A DNA stretch of 64,000 bases from Diphasiastrum complanatum. Taxonomy: Eukaryota > Streptophyta > Lycopodiopsida > Lycopodiales > Lycopodiaceae. Under the pieces are notes generated by a model. The model was given only the letters and a program-made list of their open reading frames with translations, did not search any database and was not told the DNA's origin. Shown here one piece after another: positions 46,250 through 57,348 of this stretch. The position numbers were made by a program, and so were the translations under genes. How positions within the stretch are numbered: position 1 is the first letter of the stretch; the number at the start of each line of letters is the position of its first letter. The stretch spans positions 6,260,316-6,324,315 of the forward strand of contig CM055096.1 in assembly GCA_029204225.1 (NCBI GenBank), given 5' to 3'.

Positions 46250-47990
46250 AGCCCTGCTCTATTGGTGTTTTTCTGTACAGTGATTGCAATCGAAGAGGAA
46301 TACTCGTGAATGATACGGGATGTGCAATCGTGTGAACGATACTGCAACCTAAGGTGAGAATGGTATGAGGAATGCTAGCTCATTGATACTAAAGGTTGCG
46401 TACTGTGCTTTATGATTATGAATGGATGCTTACAACTTGCTGTGATTACCAGTGTGTAGTAGCAAGTTGTGACTTGCAAAACTGTGATTCGGCATTCTTA
46501 CAAGCAAACACTACCTCAAGGAGCAATAGTGGGCACCTTTTCAGGTATTTTTTCTCCCAAGAATTGAGTTTTGGTTGGCGCTAGACAACGATCCAGGTAT
46601 ATACCATAAATAGCACTGTTTTTTGTTGATAAGAAGTCGTTGGCCAGTGCTATCTGTATAGCAGAATGGGCCGCTGGCCAGCGCTCCTTTTTTAGTGTGA
46701 AATCCATGTTACTATAGCGATGAAGCATGGCCTTGCATGCATACATATTTCCATGCATTTTACTGCATGTAAGGATTGAGAAAGTGCGATGGACCACTGG
46801 CCTTGCTTATGGTTTCCAGAGATAACACTGATGGATACATATATGTTATTGATAAGAGCATTCCTGCTACTCCATGGGCTGTAGCTTGCTATGATTGGGT
46901 GCTCTGGATGATTGCTATGATTGTATGATAGTTTGTTGCCTTTGCTTAAGAGTAGAATGACTTCTAAGAAGTGTAAACGTAAAAGAAGCTTGGTGTGAGT
47001 GTTTCTTCCTGAGAAAGACGTATGCACAGAACATGAATATCTGTATGATGTGGGTATTGTGGGGAAGCAATTACTCTTGAATAAAGTAGAATGATAAGCT
47101 AGTAATCTACGGCTAATGATGGGTTAACTAGTGCTAAAGACTATGAGGGTGATAGAAGTACAATACGCTTAACACAATACTTTCGGTTGGATTCTTCTAG
47201 CATGTACGTGATTTGTTAAAACAGCTGAAGATGGATAATTCGCAAGAGATGACTTCGTCTATCATTCAGGTACGATGCTATACGAAACTACACCAATACG
47301 GTGGGTAGCCTTACTCATTACTACAGGAAGTCTTATCCTTCCATTATAATTCTAAAATTTCTTGCTTTAAAAGTAGTAACTAATGAACTTACAGAAGTCT
47401 GATCTTATGTACGTTAAAGTAGACATGAGTTTGTATATTTTTTAACTAAGTTTGCTTGCATCCTGTGTCCCAGTGTTGTTTGTAGGTCACGTACTCATAT
47501 AGAGCTTGACAATGGTACACTTGAATGGCATGGATTTGCCCAAGTTGTTCGGTGTTTGGACTCTCGGAATACAGTTATGGGATATTTATGAGGGCTAGCA
47601 TAGCACGGAAGTGCTCTAGTACCTAACGCTGTGACCATAGTCATTTCTTTGACCATCAGGATAGTGAAGGATAGTTGCTTACATGTAAAATGTAAATGTG
47701 AACCTAATACATTTCTTTTGCTCTTGTACTGATCAGTATGGCTTGTGCCCTGATACGGCTTCGTTAAAGGGCGGAATGTATTGCTTAGTAATGAAGTAAA
47801 TGATTGGGAAGATTGGACGTATTTTTTATAAATGCATTTTAGCTGATAAAGTAGTGAATCTTGTTTCGAACATGGATAACAACTGATGCTCAGCTATGAC
47901 ACCTGTCTTCCTCACGCGACTAACTTGTGCAATTTGGTTGTGTGGGATGGTGGCAGGTAACAGTTGGGTGTCTTAGAACTTGCTTCGCTT
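46250..47990. other. Gene-free region
   Basis: No domain, LTR end or RNA gene recognised. It could be retroelement LTR or leader because it lies between two TATA-plus-CT blocks. Confidence 0.35.
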
Positions 47991-48042
47991 TATGGTACTT
48001 GTACTGTTATACTTTATACAACTATATTTTTACCTATTATGC

Positions 48043-48105
48043 TATAAATTGAAGGGTTCAAAGGGTTTGGTCTTGACTTGTCAAGAGGGACTATGTGAAA
48101 TCTTG

Positions 48106-48156
<51 letters not shown>

Positions 48157-48385
48157 CTCGGATTTTGTGTTTTCTTCATACATCAAGGTCGTGTACTTTC
48201 CCTATTTGTGAGGAATTAATGTAGCTTTGATCTGTAGCATTCTAGATTGTGCTCTAGCCATAGATCTGTTGGTAGATTGTAGGATTGCTCTGCAAGTGAT
48301 CTGCGTGCCACCACAAAGCATGGTAAATATCATTCACACTTTTTGTGTGGTTATCCACACGTGTGAATTTGCTGGATTTTCATCA
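48043..48385 (+). repeat. 3' part of a 5' LTR upstream of element C5
   Basis: A TATA-like CTATAAATTG at about 48044, a (CT)n run at 48109-48153 and an end at ...TTTTCATCA, directly followed by a perfect PBS, mark an LTR 3' part. The upstream edge is undefined. It does not resemble the LTR start at 51529. Confidence 0.5.
48109..48153. repeat. (CT)n microsatellite, 45 bp
   Basis: Pure CT run in the presumed R/U5 of the C5 LTR. Confidence 0.95.
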
Positions 48386-48398
48386 TGGTATCAGAGCC
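48386..48398 (+). other. Primer binding site, initiator tRNA-Met type
   Basis: TGGTATCAGAGCC is a perfect match to the standard Met-initiator PBS of plant copia elements and follows CA. Confidence 0.85.
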
Positions 48399-48989
48399 AT
48401 ATTATGTTTTGGATGCTACTAACATCAGATGTATGAATTCTATGACAATGCAAGCTAGGAAGCTGTCTAACACTTTCTTGCTATCTATTCTTGAACAGTT
48501 TTTGGATGAATGAGGTTAGAACTGATATTTTCAGTCCAGAACAGAGGATGTGCAGAATTTTGACTTTTCACACATGAGAAACCCAAAATACATCCATTTG
48601 ACTCTATCTCCTTTATGTTAGATCCAAAGGTATTGACATTATAGCTTCTTGGAAAGCTAGAAGGGCCCTCTTAAATAAGGGTAGGGAGAGACCTAAAACC
48701 AGAGTGCACACTTTTTGAATTGATTATATCGCATGCATGATTCATCATTCACAATTTTTGGAAATCAATCTGAGATAGAATTGGATAAGTCAAGATTCTG
48801 TTGTCATAATCATATCATTTCACACAAAGGGTTGTGTTTGAGTTGAATGTGTGTTTCTAAAGTGTTTTCTTTTATCTAAAACTCATGGTAATTTGACATC
48901 AGAATTTTAAGTACTTCATCAGAAGATAGAGGTTAGATCCAAATTCAAAGTGATTGATTTTTTGTTGTGAGCAAGGACTCACATAATTG

Positions 48990-49390
48990 TTGCAGGTTTT
49001 TGCATGGGATTTGGTAGAATACCCAATTGTTTTTGGTTCCTATTGCAAAAGAGAAGCAACATATTCAAATCCATTTTTCGTGTATACCAATTTAACAAAC
49101 TTGAGATCTAGACAAAATTTTGATTCAAGTAACACATTGCTTCAAACACTTTGAGAGTATCTGAGTCAATAGTATTGTCTTTAAGCATTTCATACATGCC
49201 AAAGGAAGAAAGTACCAAAATTTGTCTATACTCCAATTCAAGTTGAGAGGTTGATTTAGTTTGTCTTGTTTTGGTGGAATATTTGAGATCTATTAGTTGC
49301 AAGATTTTGCATAGGATTTGGCAGGACACCCAATTGTTTTGGTTTCTATAGTAAAAAGAAGCAACACACTCAATTCGATTTTTGTTGTCC
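48990..49390 (+). repeat. Direct repeat in the C5 leader
   Basis: Copies 48990-49083 and 49295-49390 share 'ggatttgg', 'acccaattgttttggtt' and 'aagaagcaaca' in order. The leader 48399-49416 is otherwise AT-rich and non-coding. Confidence 0.65.
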
Positions 49391-49416
49391 AAATTACAAA
49401 GAGTATTCACATACAT

Positions 49417-51206
49417 GGCATCTACTCTTTGAAGCTAGTGAGAGACTAAATACCTTCAACTATTCAGTTTGGAAGGATAGAATAGAGTCTTTGTTGATTC
49501 TTTATGGTGTAATGGACATAATATTAGGAATTGAACTTGAACCTAAAGTTTATGATGAGGCTCAGAGATTCAAGAAGAGAGCAAGGATTGCTCTTCATAT
49601 CATCAAGTTGAACATCTTTGATGAGATGTTGAGAGAAATAAGTTCATGTACCTCAGCCAAGCAGACTTGGAAAACTCTTAAGAACTTTTTTGAAGTAAAG
49701 ATCACATCAACACTACTTACTCTTAGAAATCATATCTTTTCTAGTTTTCAAAGAGTTGATGAAAGTGCTTCAAGTTTTGTAATGAGAGTTAAAGATCTTC
49801 ACAGAGAGATAGCATGCATAGGAGATACTCTAGAGAACAGTGAACTTGTTCAAGTAGTCCTTAATGGACTTAGAGAAGAGTATGCAAATTTTGTGCAAAC
49901 TTGTGCTATCAAGGAGGAGCTACCATCTATGGAGGCTCTACATGATATTTTTATTGCTGAAGAATGTAGGCAAAAGAACAAGTTGTCGAAGATCAACACA
50001 CTTTCAAGGAAAGATGGTGGTTGTGGCAAAGCTCACTTTGCCAAGAGCAATTCTCAAGCCTTCACCAAGGACAAATCAAAGGACAAAGACAAAGGAGGAG
50101 TAGAAGATGATTCAACTCATTCTTCTATCTTCAAGAAGAAGACTCAAGAAGATCAAGCCAATTTTACCATAGAAGATTCACATGCAAGTTGTGGAGAGGC
50201 ATCTCTCATGATGTCTAGATTTTCATCTTTACCCTTTAATGTTGTATCTTGGTATACTGATAGTGGTGCACCATCACATATGAGTTGCACTAAAAGTTCT
50301 TTTGTTTCACTAGAACCTTTTCAAGAACTTAATTCAATATACATAGCTATTGGTGATGCATGCTCAATTGAAGGAGTTGGAATTTGTTCCTTGAATCTTG
50401 CATCTTCTATGAGTTTATCACTTTCCAATGTACTTTATGTTCCTAATCTCACAAAGAATGTGATTAGTATTGGAAAGTTATTTGATGATGGTTTTGAAGT
50501 GGAATTCAATGTCAATAATTGTTTCATAAAGAAAGGTGATAAGATCCTAGCAAGTGGATCTAGATATGGAGGCATTTTCAAGTTAGATGTGCATGAAAAT
50601 GCAAGTGCATGTGATGTTGCATTGATGACTTGTGTTTCCAAGAAGGAAGTATGGCATAGGAAGTTGCATGTTTCCAATTTCAGATCTATGTCTTCAATAG
50701 TCAAGGAGATCAAGCCAAGAGTGGATTATTTTATGGCAAAATCACATAGATCAAGTAAAACTATTCTAGTTTTGAATAAAGCTTTTAGTTTGGAGTTAAT
50801 TCTTGTCATTGATGACTTGATTATGTTTCCAAAACATCTAGAAAGCAAGACATTGTACCATCATATGAATGCTCTTAAATTGAGTAAGAGCAAGAATAAG
50901 AACAAGCTCAAACATATTGAAAAATATGTTCCTTCATTTGAAGAGGCATGTTGTAAACTTCTTGTGAGGTTAAGTGAAGCATCCACTGAGGACACTTACA
51001 CCCTCAAGAAAGTATTTAGCTTAAATTTGGTCAAGTTAGAGTATGGTTTCAAGATTAGATCCATTTTGGATAGAGTTCATAGAGTTTGGACTAATAAAGC
51101 TAGCATGCTTAATCTTGAATATTGCTCATGGTATAATCTTGATATATATCATCTTTGTGATCATGATGAGGCATGGAAGCCTCAGATTTTTCAGATTCTT
51201 ATGTAG
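49417..51206 (+). CDS. Copia-like gag-protease ORF without integrase or RT (element C5)
   Basis: A single open frame of 571 codons (49491-51206) continues upstream in frame through RLNTFNYSVWKDRIESLL to about 49425; an ATG at 49417 is one base out of frame, so the true start is uncertain. Domains: UBN2-type gag (KQTWKTLKNFFEVK, LTLRNHIFSSFQ, VLNGLREEYANF), a Lys/Asp-rich linker, protease with intact WYTDSGAPSHMSC and NVLYVPNLTKNVISIGKL, then GAG-pre-integrase KKEVWHRKLHVSNF. Past about residue 410 the frame holds no integrase, RT or RNase H; the last ~160 residues (AKSHRSSKT..., NKLKHIEKYVPSFEEACCKL) are unrecognised. No CCHC knuckle is seen. In a window where other elements are full of stops, the intact frame suggests youth or selection. 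Confidence 0.75.
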
Positions 51207-51238
51207 CCCTCTCAGGATCTACATTAGGCACGGAGGAG

Positions 51239-51428
51239 GCATATCAACATAGTGGCAAATTGGTGAAAAATTTTTCAAAGGCATTTGGAAAAGATTTCTA
51301 TCAAAGAGATCTTATCTTGGATTTGGTAAGCCTGCATATCAACATAGTGGCAAATTGGTGGAAAATTTTTCAAAGGCATTTGGAAAAGATTTCTATCAAA
51401 GAGATCTTATCATGGATTTGGTGAGCGT
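51239..51428 (+). repeat. 95-bp tandem duplication in C5
   Basis: Units 51239-51333 and 51334-51428 are almost identical. Each encodes AYQHSGKLVKNFSKAFGKDF, but the period is not a multiple of three, so the units are read in different frames. Confidence 0.9.
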
Positions 51429-51520
51429 GCTGTTATGATGGATTATTTGTTCATCTTCACTTCAGATGCAAAGCAAAGAATCCACACTCAAAGAATCTTC
51501 ATCAACATCAGATAGATATT

Positions 51521-51900
51521 TTAAGGGGTGTTAAAATTGTAAAACATATCTATGCTATTTTTGTTGATATTTGGGGGTCCTACCCATGTAAATATTTTGT
51601 ACATATCCAAGGTATGAGAATTGAGCACATATCCTTGTAGAATAGGGCAAGTCTGGGTTAGGTAGATCAAATTCCAATGACATGCATAAAGTCTAGTCGG
51701 TCTAGTATGACATGCAATATAATTGTCTTTCATCTGATAATTCAATGTGGATGATGCCCAATAAAAATTGTCGGATGATTTCCGATATGTCGGAGCCACC
51801 TGTTAGCGATTCTCGAGTATTTCTACAGGCTATGTAAAAACATGTATAAAACCGTAGAAATGGATAATAGACTGGATGAAAATTAAAAACCGATTATTTG
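51521..51900 (+). repeat. Polypurine tract and 5' part of C5 3' LTR
   Basis: TTAAGGGG at 51521-51528 is followed by TGTTAAAATTG at 51529, a typical PPT-LTR junction. A TATA-like GTATAAAACC lies at about 51844. The sequence is cut near 51900 by copia C1 sequence on the minus strand. Confidence 0.55.
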
Positions 51901-51934
51901 GTCAGTAGAAGAATAATCTAACACTGTCAACTAT

Positions 51935-52755
51935 GGTGCTCGAGCCAGAGGCTCGAATTGTCGTGTTTGTGGCAGGAGTCGAAAGTTTGCAAGGAACTTT
52001 ACCTTTGTCTTTGAAGTCTTGAACTGATCCTCGATAAAGACTGTATCCTTGTTGAATAAAATCTGCTACACTTGTAAGTATTATCAGAGAAAGTATATTT
52101 GATTAGGATGGTCTTGAGACTTTGGATGTCAAATTTCTTGTCTCCTTCAGGATCTTCTCGTAGGCGATGCATTCAAACACTCGTGGGTTCTTCAATGGAG
52201 GCTTAGATCCTGTCCAAACCTCATGGGGTTAACATTTGTTTTGGATGTAAGCTACAGTGGAAACAACTTCAACCTAGAAGATCTTTGGCAATGATGCGTG
52301 AGCTAGCATGCATTTGGCTTACTCGACTAGAGTACGATTCTTTCTCTCGGCTAAGCCGTTTGACTTAGGCGAATATGGAATGATAAATTGTTGTTCAATG
52401 CCTTGGCTCTGGCAGTACTCCTTGAATTCAATAGAGATATACTCTCCACCGTTCAGGCTTTAATTTTCTTACCAGTTTCTATCTCTGCATGTTCTTTGAA
52501 GATTTTGAAGCAACTGAAAGCTTTTGATTTCTTTTTGATGAAGTACACCATTGTCCTTCTATAGAATTTATCAATAAAAGTGATGAAATACTTTGCATCC
52601 TTTAGTGAAGGATTTTGCATTGGACCACAAATGTTTGTATGTACAACGTCTAGTAATCCTCTTGCAACATGTTGATGGCTTGATCTAAATGGTTTCCTAG
52701 TCTGCTTACCGAATAAACAGTCTTGACAGACAGGTAATTCAACTTTCATATTTGG
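51935..52755 (-). pseudogene. Copia C1 integrase fragment (second minus copy)
   Basis: Minus reading gives PVCQDCLFGKQTRKPFRSS, GLLDVVHTNICGPMQ, DAKYFITFIDKFYRRTMVYF, then with breaks NGGEYISIEFKEYC, SPKSNGLAERKNRTLVE, and the spacer DTVFIEDQF that matches C1 at 29.5 kb. Stops occur at several points after 52450. RT is absent. Confidence 0.75.
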
Positions 52756-52794
52756 ATAGTCGAGATCAAGAACAATCTAATAGATTGCTTAGAC

Positions 52795-52979
52795 ATATGT
52801 AACACAGAAGCATGGTCACTATAAGATTGAATGTGACTTTTATCATTATGTTTTGCTCAATATTGATAGGCGTAGTCATGCATTAGGAAAGAAGACTCTT
52901 TTTCGCTGCGTTCGATAGTTGCTATAGTCTTTGACTTGTCGTTATTGCATTACACCTCTTTCCAACATGATATCAGAGC
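52795..52979 (+). repeat. 3' end of a C1 5' LTR and its PBS
   Basis: TTGATAGGCGTAGTCATGC at about 52862 matches the ends of the other C1 LTRs. The LTR ends TCCAACA at 52967, followed by TGATATCAGAGC (52968-52979), a one-base variant of the Met-initiator PBS. Confidence 0.65.
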
Positions 52980-53194
52980 ATACCTTCATGTTATCAAAGC
53001 GATCTACCATACCAGAGCCCTAATACTTGATATCTTTCATGATATCAAATCGATATCATTAGATACTTTTCATAGTATCATATTCTTCAATTTGTGGTAT
53101 CAAATTTCAGTATCAGATAATTGATTTCCAATTGTAGCACAGGCACGACATCATTCTTAACGTCACTGATTTATCAACAGACTAAAGTCTTAGA

Positions 53195-55268
53195 ATGGAT
53201 TCTCAAAGTAAAGCTGGTCTTATCGCAGACAAGCTGAATGGATCCAATTACTACTTGTGAAAATTTAAGATGAAGACCTTGCTAATCGCCAATGAGTTGT
53301 GGGATTTTGTCATAGGTATCAAAGTGAAGCTTGAAGACGACACAACCAACTCAAAATGGAAGTGTAAAGCTTTCACGCTTATTATTCTCAATATATCAAA
53401 CACTCAGATTAGCCACATATCTGAAACTCAAACTTTGAAAGTAGTATGCAACATCTTGAGCTCACTATATGATGTGAGGGACATAACTTCCAAGTTACAT
53501 TTATGAAAGAAATTCTTCACTCTCAAGATGTCTAATAGTGATTCACTTCAAAATCACGTTAACCAATTTAAGAATCTCTTGCAACAGATGTTCGTTGTCG
53601 GATCGATCATTGACGATCAAGATGCAATTATGAAATTGCTTTCAAGCTTGCCCTCTACATATGAGAACTGGGTGATGATGACATCGACACACTCAGATTT
53701 AACTCTCAATAGAGTTATCACTATGTTGTTGCAAGAAGATAATCGAAAAAGTCAAGACACTTTGTGAACTTCATCATCTCATGCTCTATATGTCAAAGCG
53801 ACAGAAGCAGAAAAGCTCTAAGTAGTCCGCATCAAATCAAAAATCGACACAAAGTCAAAAACAATTATCAAAATCACAATTGAAAAAGAAGATCTTCTGT
53901 AAGTATTGCAAGCACACTAATCATGAGATCTAGGATTGCAGGGCACTCAAAGCGAAGAATGCCAGCAAGCAACCAGATCAACAGGCAAATGCAATCACAA
54001 CATCTCCCGATCTCGACATGGACGAAGGAGCATTTATGGTCAAAGACTTTGCAAAAGACACTATTGAATAATTCTTGGTTTCTGGATTCTAGAGCTACTA
54101 CTCAGCATATGACTAGTCATCGTGAGCATTTTCACTCCTATATGCCTAACAGTACAAATAAATACGTTTATCTTAGCGATGATAGTACTCACACTATCGA
54201 ACGTGAAGGTACTGTGAGATTGAAATTCCAGAAATTCAAACTATTATCAAATGTTTTGTATGTACCTAAACTCTCTACGAATATGTTATCAGTAAGTAGA
54301 ATCACTGATTTAGGTCATAAGGTAGAGTTCGAGTCTGATCAATGCCGAATTATCGATAGGACAAGTAAGTTCCTTGCACTTGACAAGAGGCATGGATACT
54401 TATATAGATTGGCACATTGTTATTCTGATACTAGTCAAGCCTTGAAAACCTATGTTCTTGTCAATAAAGCATTACTATGATAATCATCGATTAGGACACT
54501 TGAATCATACATCTGTTTCATACATGTCTAAACAATCCTTAGCACTTGATCTCGACTATCCATCCAACAAAGTCGACCTCCCTGTCTGTCATAGTTGCAT
54601 CCTTGGAAAGTAGACTAGGATTCCCTTTAGATCGAGTCATAGGCATGCAACAAAAGGTTTGTTAGACGTTGTTCATTCAGATATATGTGGTCCAATGAAA
54701 ACTCCGTTGTTGCTTGATGCAAAGTATTTTATTACCTTCATTGACGAATATTTGAGAAGAACAATTGTTTACTTCATTAAGAAGAAATCAGAGGCTTTCC
54801 GAAATATTTCAACAATTCAAAGAGCATGCAGAAAATCAAACTGTAAAAGAATCAAAGCATTGAGGTCCAACAACGGGGGTGAATACATCTCTACCGAATT
54901 CAAGGAGTATTGCCTTAGCAACGACATTGAGCAACAATACATTACCTCATATTCGCCTTAGTCGACTGGTCTTGCTGAGAGAAAGAACATAACCTTAGTC
55001 GAATCGGCAAAGTGCATGCTAGCACATGCGACACTTTTGAAGTCCTTCTGGACTGAAGCTATTTCCAGTACAGCTTAGATTCTAAACAGATGTCCTACTA
55101 AAGGTCTCTCAGACAAAACACCATATGAAGTTTGGACAGGCTCCAAACCTCCTTTATCGAACTTACGAGTTTTTGGATGTATCGCTTATGCACATATTTT
55201 GCATGATCTCAGGAAGAAGCTCGACTTTTAGAGTATGAAGTCTATTTTCATCAGCTACACCACTTCAA
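53195..55268 (+). pseudogene. Copia C1 gag-protease-integrase (second plus copy)
   Basis: Gag starts MDSQSKAGLIADKLNGSNYY with a stop replacing Trp at about 53258, and continues through FVIGIKVKLED, MLSFL/KLLSSLPSTYENW to 53767. The protease reads WFLDSRATTQHMT, with Arg for the invariant Gly of DSGAT. YVPKLSTNMLSVSRI, HRLGHLNHTS and integrase follow: GLLDVVHSDICGPM, RSNNGGEYISTEFKEYC, SP-stop-STGLAERKN, LRVFGCIAYAH. It ends at about 55268 where unrelated sequence begins. At least seven stops. Confidence 0.82.
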
Positions 55269-55274
55269 GTAAAG

Positions 55275-55980
55275 CTTATGTTGTGGGTATTTCATGCACA
55301 ATAATGAACAAGTGGGTCCCACAACTTGAACTAATGTTGGCCAAGCCTTACCTAGTGGGCCCCACCACAGTACAGTATACAATTAGAATAATAAGTGCGA
55401 GGGCACCGGATTCCTATGTGTATAAGACCGACCCAGTGACCATGCAAATCAGAGAAATAGAACTTGAATAAGAGGACTTTGGGCCTTATTAGAATAAATT
55501 GATTAAAAATCCCAAAGTCAAGTTCATAAGGTTCTAAGTAAAAAGGGAATCTCTCAAACTCATATGAATCATGTGAGTTTGGCCCTTTTCCTGATAAACC
55601 ATTGGATTTAAGTTTATTTAGTTTGAAGGGCTAGGATGCCATTGTAAATAGGCCAATGAGAGCCAAGATGGCCCTCCTTCCTCAACTATATAAGAAGGCC
55701 ATTTTCCATTGTACACATCTTCATTTTTCTCAATAAAGCTCTCTCTCTCTCTCTCTCTCAAGGGTGATTGGTGCATAGCTATGGGTAGGCGCTCAAGCCC
55801 CCATAGCCCCAACCATCCTTGTTGAACTCTCTTCTCTCTCTCTCTCTACTCTCTCTCTTTTCTCTCTCTAAAACTTTCTCTAGCTCTCTCTCCTCTCTCC
55901 TCTCTCTACACTCTCTCTCTCATTACTCTATCTCTCTCTATCTCCTCTCTCTATCTCCCTTCAAAGACCGAGGAAGAGAG
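55275..55980 (+). repeat. LTR-like promoter segment with TATA and CT tracts
   Basis: No coding. TATATAAG at 55687-55694, AATAAAG at about 55732 and CT runs at 55739-55760 and 55825-55965 give the same TATA-then-CT layout as other LTRs here. It may be a solo or truncated LTR between two copia pieces. Confidence 0.4.
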
Positions 55981-55987
55981 AGAACAA

Positions 55988-56693
55988 ATGCAGCTCACAC
56001 CTTACAGGAAGCTGATAGGATCACTGATGTACCTTGCTGACAACACACGTCCTGATATTGCTTATGCAGTATTCGGGATGAGCCAATTCTGCAGGAATCC
56101 AGGCTCGACACATTGGAAGATTGCAAAACGAATTTTGCCATATCTTCAATTAACGAGGAATTATGGCTTGTGTTAGTGTCGTGGTGCAGGTTTCGGGAGG
56201 ATGCACCATCACATCAGGAGTAGCAGTTCTCTGGGTCAGCAAGAAGCAGATCGTTGTAGCCCAGTCATCCTGTGAAACAGAATATGTTGCAGCAGCAAAG
56301 ATGGCCAACGAAATAATCTGCCTAAGGTGGTTCTTAGACAAATTGGCAGAAACAAGAAACGAGCCCCTGGTCTTGCAGATGGACAACGTCTCTACAATAC
56401 ACTTGACGAAAGATCCCGTGTTCCATTCCAAAATGAAACACATTGCGATCAAGTACCACTTGATCAAGGATCTAATTGAAAAGAAGATGCTGCAGACCAC
56501 CTTCATCGAAACGAAAGACATGGTTGCTGACATCTTCACTAAAGCCCTGGACAAAGGACTCTTTGAGAGACAAAAGAGCAGTCTCGGGATCGTAAAGCTA
56601 TCATGCTTTGAGAGGGAGCTGAAGAAACAAAATGTTTCTAACTACAAAGCCTTGCTAGCTTTCAACCCTCAGCCTAACGAAGATGTTCGCTAA
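55988..56693 (+). pseudogene. Copia C6 RT end and RNase H
   Basis: The first frame (55988-56176) has TPYRKLIGSLMYLADNTRPD, MSQFCRNPGSTHWKIAKRIL. A second frame (56163-56693) gives RNase H: VLWVSKKQIVVAQSSCETEY, AKMANEIICLRWFLDKLAE, LQMDNVSTIHLTKDPVFHSK, KYHLIKDLI and DMVADIFTKALDKGL, uninterrupted to a TAA. The DADWG segment between the frames is missing, so roughly 60 residues and the first catalytic Asp are deleted. The family differs from C1. Confidence 0.8.
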
Positions 56694-56830
56694 CACGAAA
56701 GTCAGGAGACATGAAGCACAAAAAGTTTCGCAAACACTAAAGTCAAAGGAATCGAAGACGAACGGTTCGCGAACACGAAAGTCAAAACAGGCGAAGACGA
56801 ACGGTTCACGAACACGAAAGTTTCACGAAT
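56678..56830 (+). repeat. ~38-bp tandem repeat at the C6 stop codon
   Basis: About four imperfect units of 37-39 bp, clearest at 56753 and 56792, with core CGAAGACGAACGGTTC and CGAACACGAAAGT. The first unit overlaps the last codons of the RNase H frame. Confidence 0.75.
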
Positions 56831-57348
56831 GAGAATATTTTGCAGTCCAATACGAGAGAAAGCAAACGACCAAAACTAAACCAACGACGAAAACAAAACC
56901 TTCTCCTGCCCTCCATGCTCCAAAGAGTACCAGCGAGATCATGCAAGTACCCAAAAGTACAGATATCTGATCTGATGGCATGACGTCAGCGGAGACATTT
57001 TAGGTCGTGGCTAATCTGCCACTCTTGCAATTCTCTGATTAGTTGTAGATGCTTAATCACTCTAATCTTAGGTTTACATAGAGCGACCATACTTACTGGA
57101 TGATACTTGACATATAGATCAACATAATACACATACAGTCTAACGTAGTAGTCTGATGCTAGTAGGCAATCAAGACAAAATACAGACAACAAGTCCACCT
57201 GCGAGCGAGACGAGCTCTATGATCAGGATCCATAGAGATCCAACTATCCGCTAGTAAAGCGAGACGATTACTCGTGAGAGAACCTGTTTCTCCCACGCAA
57301 ATGTACAAAAAAAATTATACAAATATATTGAGTTAAATTTATGATCTT
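56831..57348. other. Gene-free region
   Basis: Nothing recognised; possibly the remainder of a C6 3' end. Confidence 0.3.
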
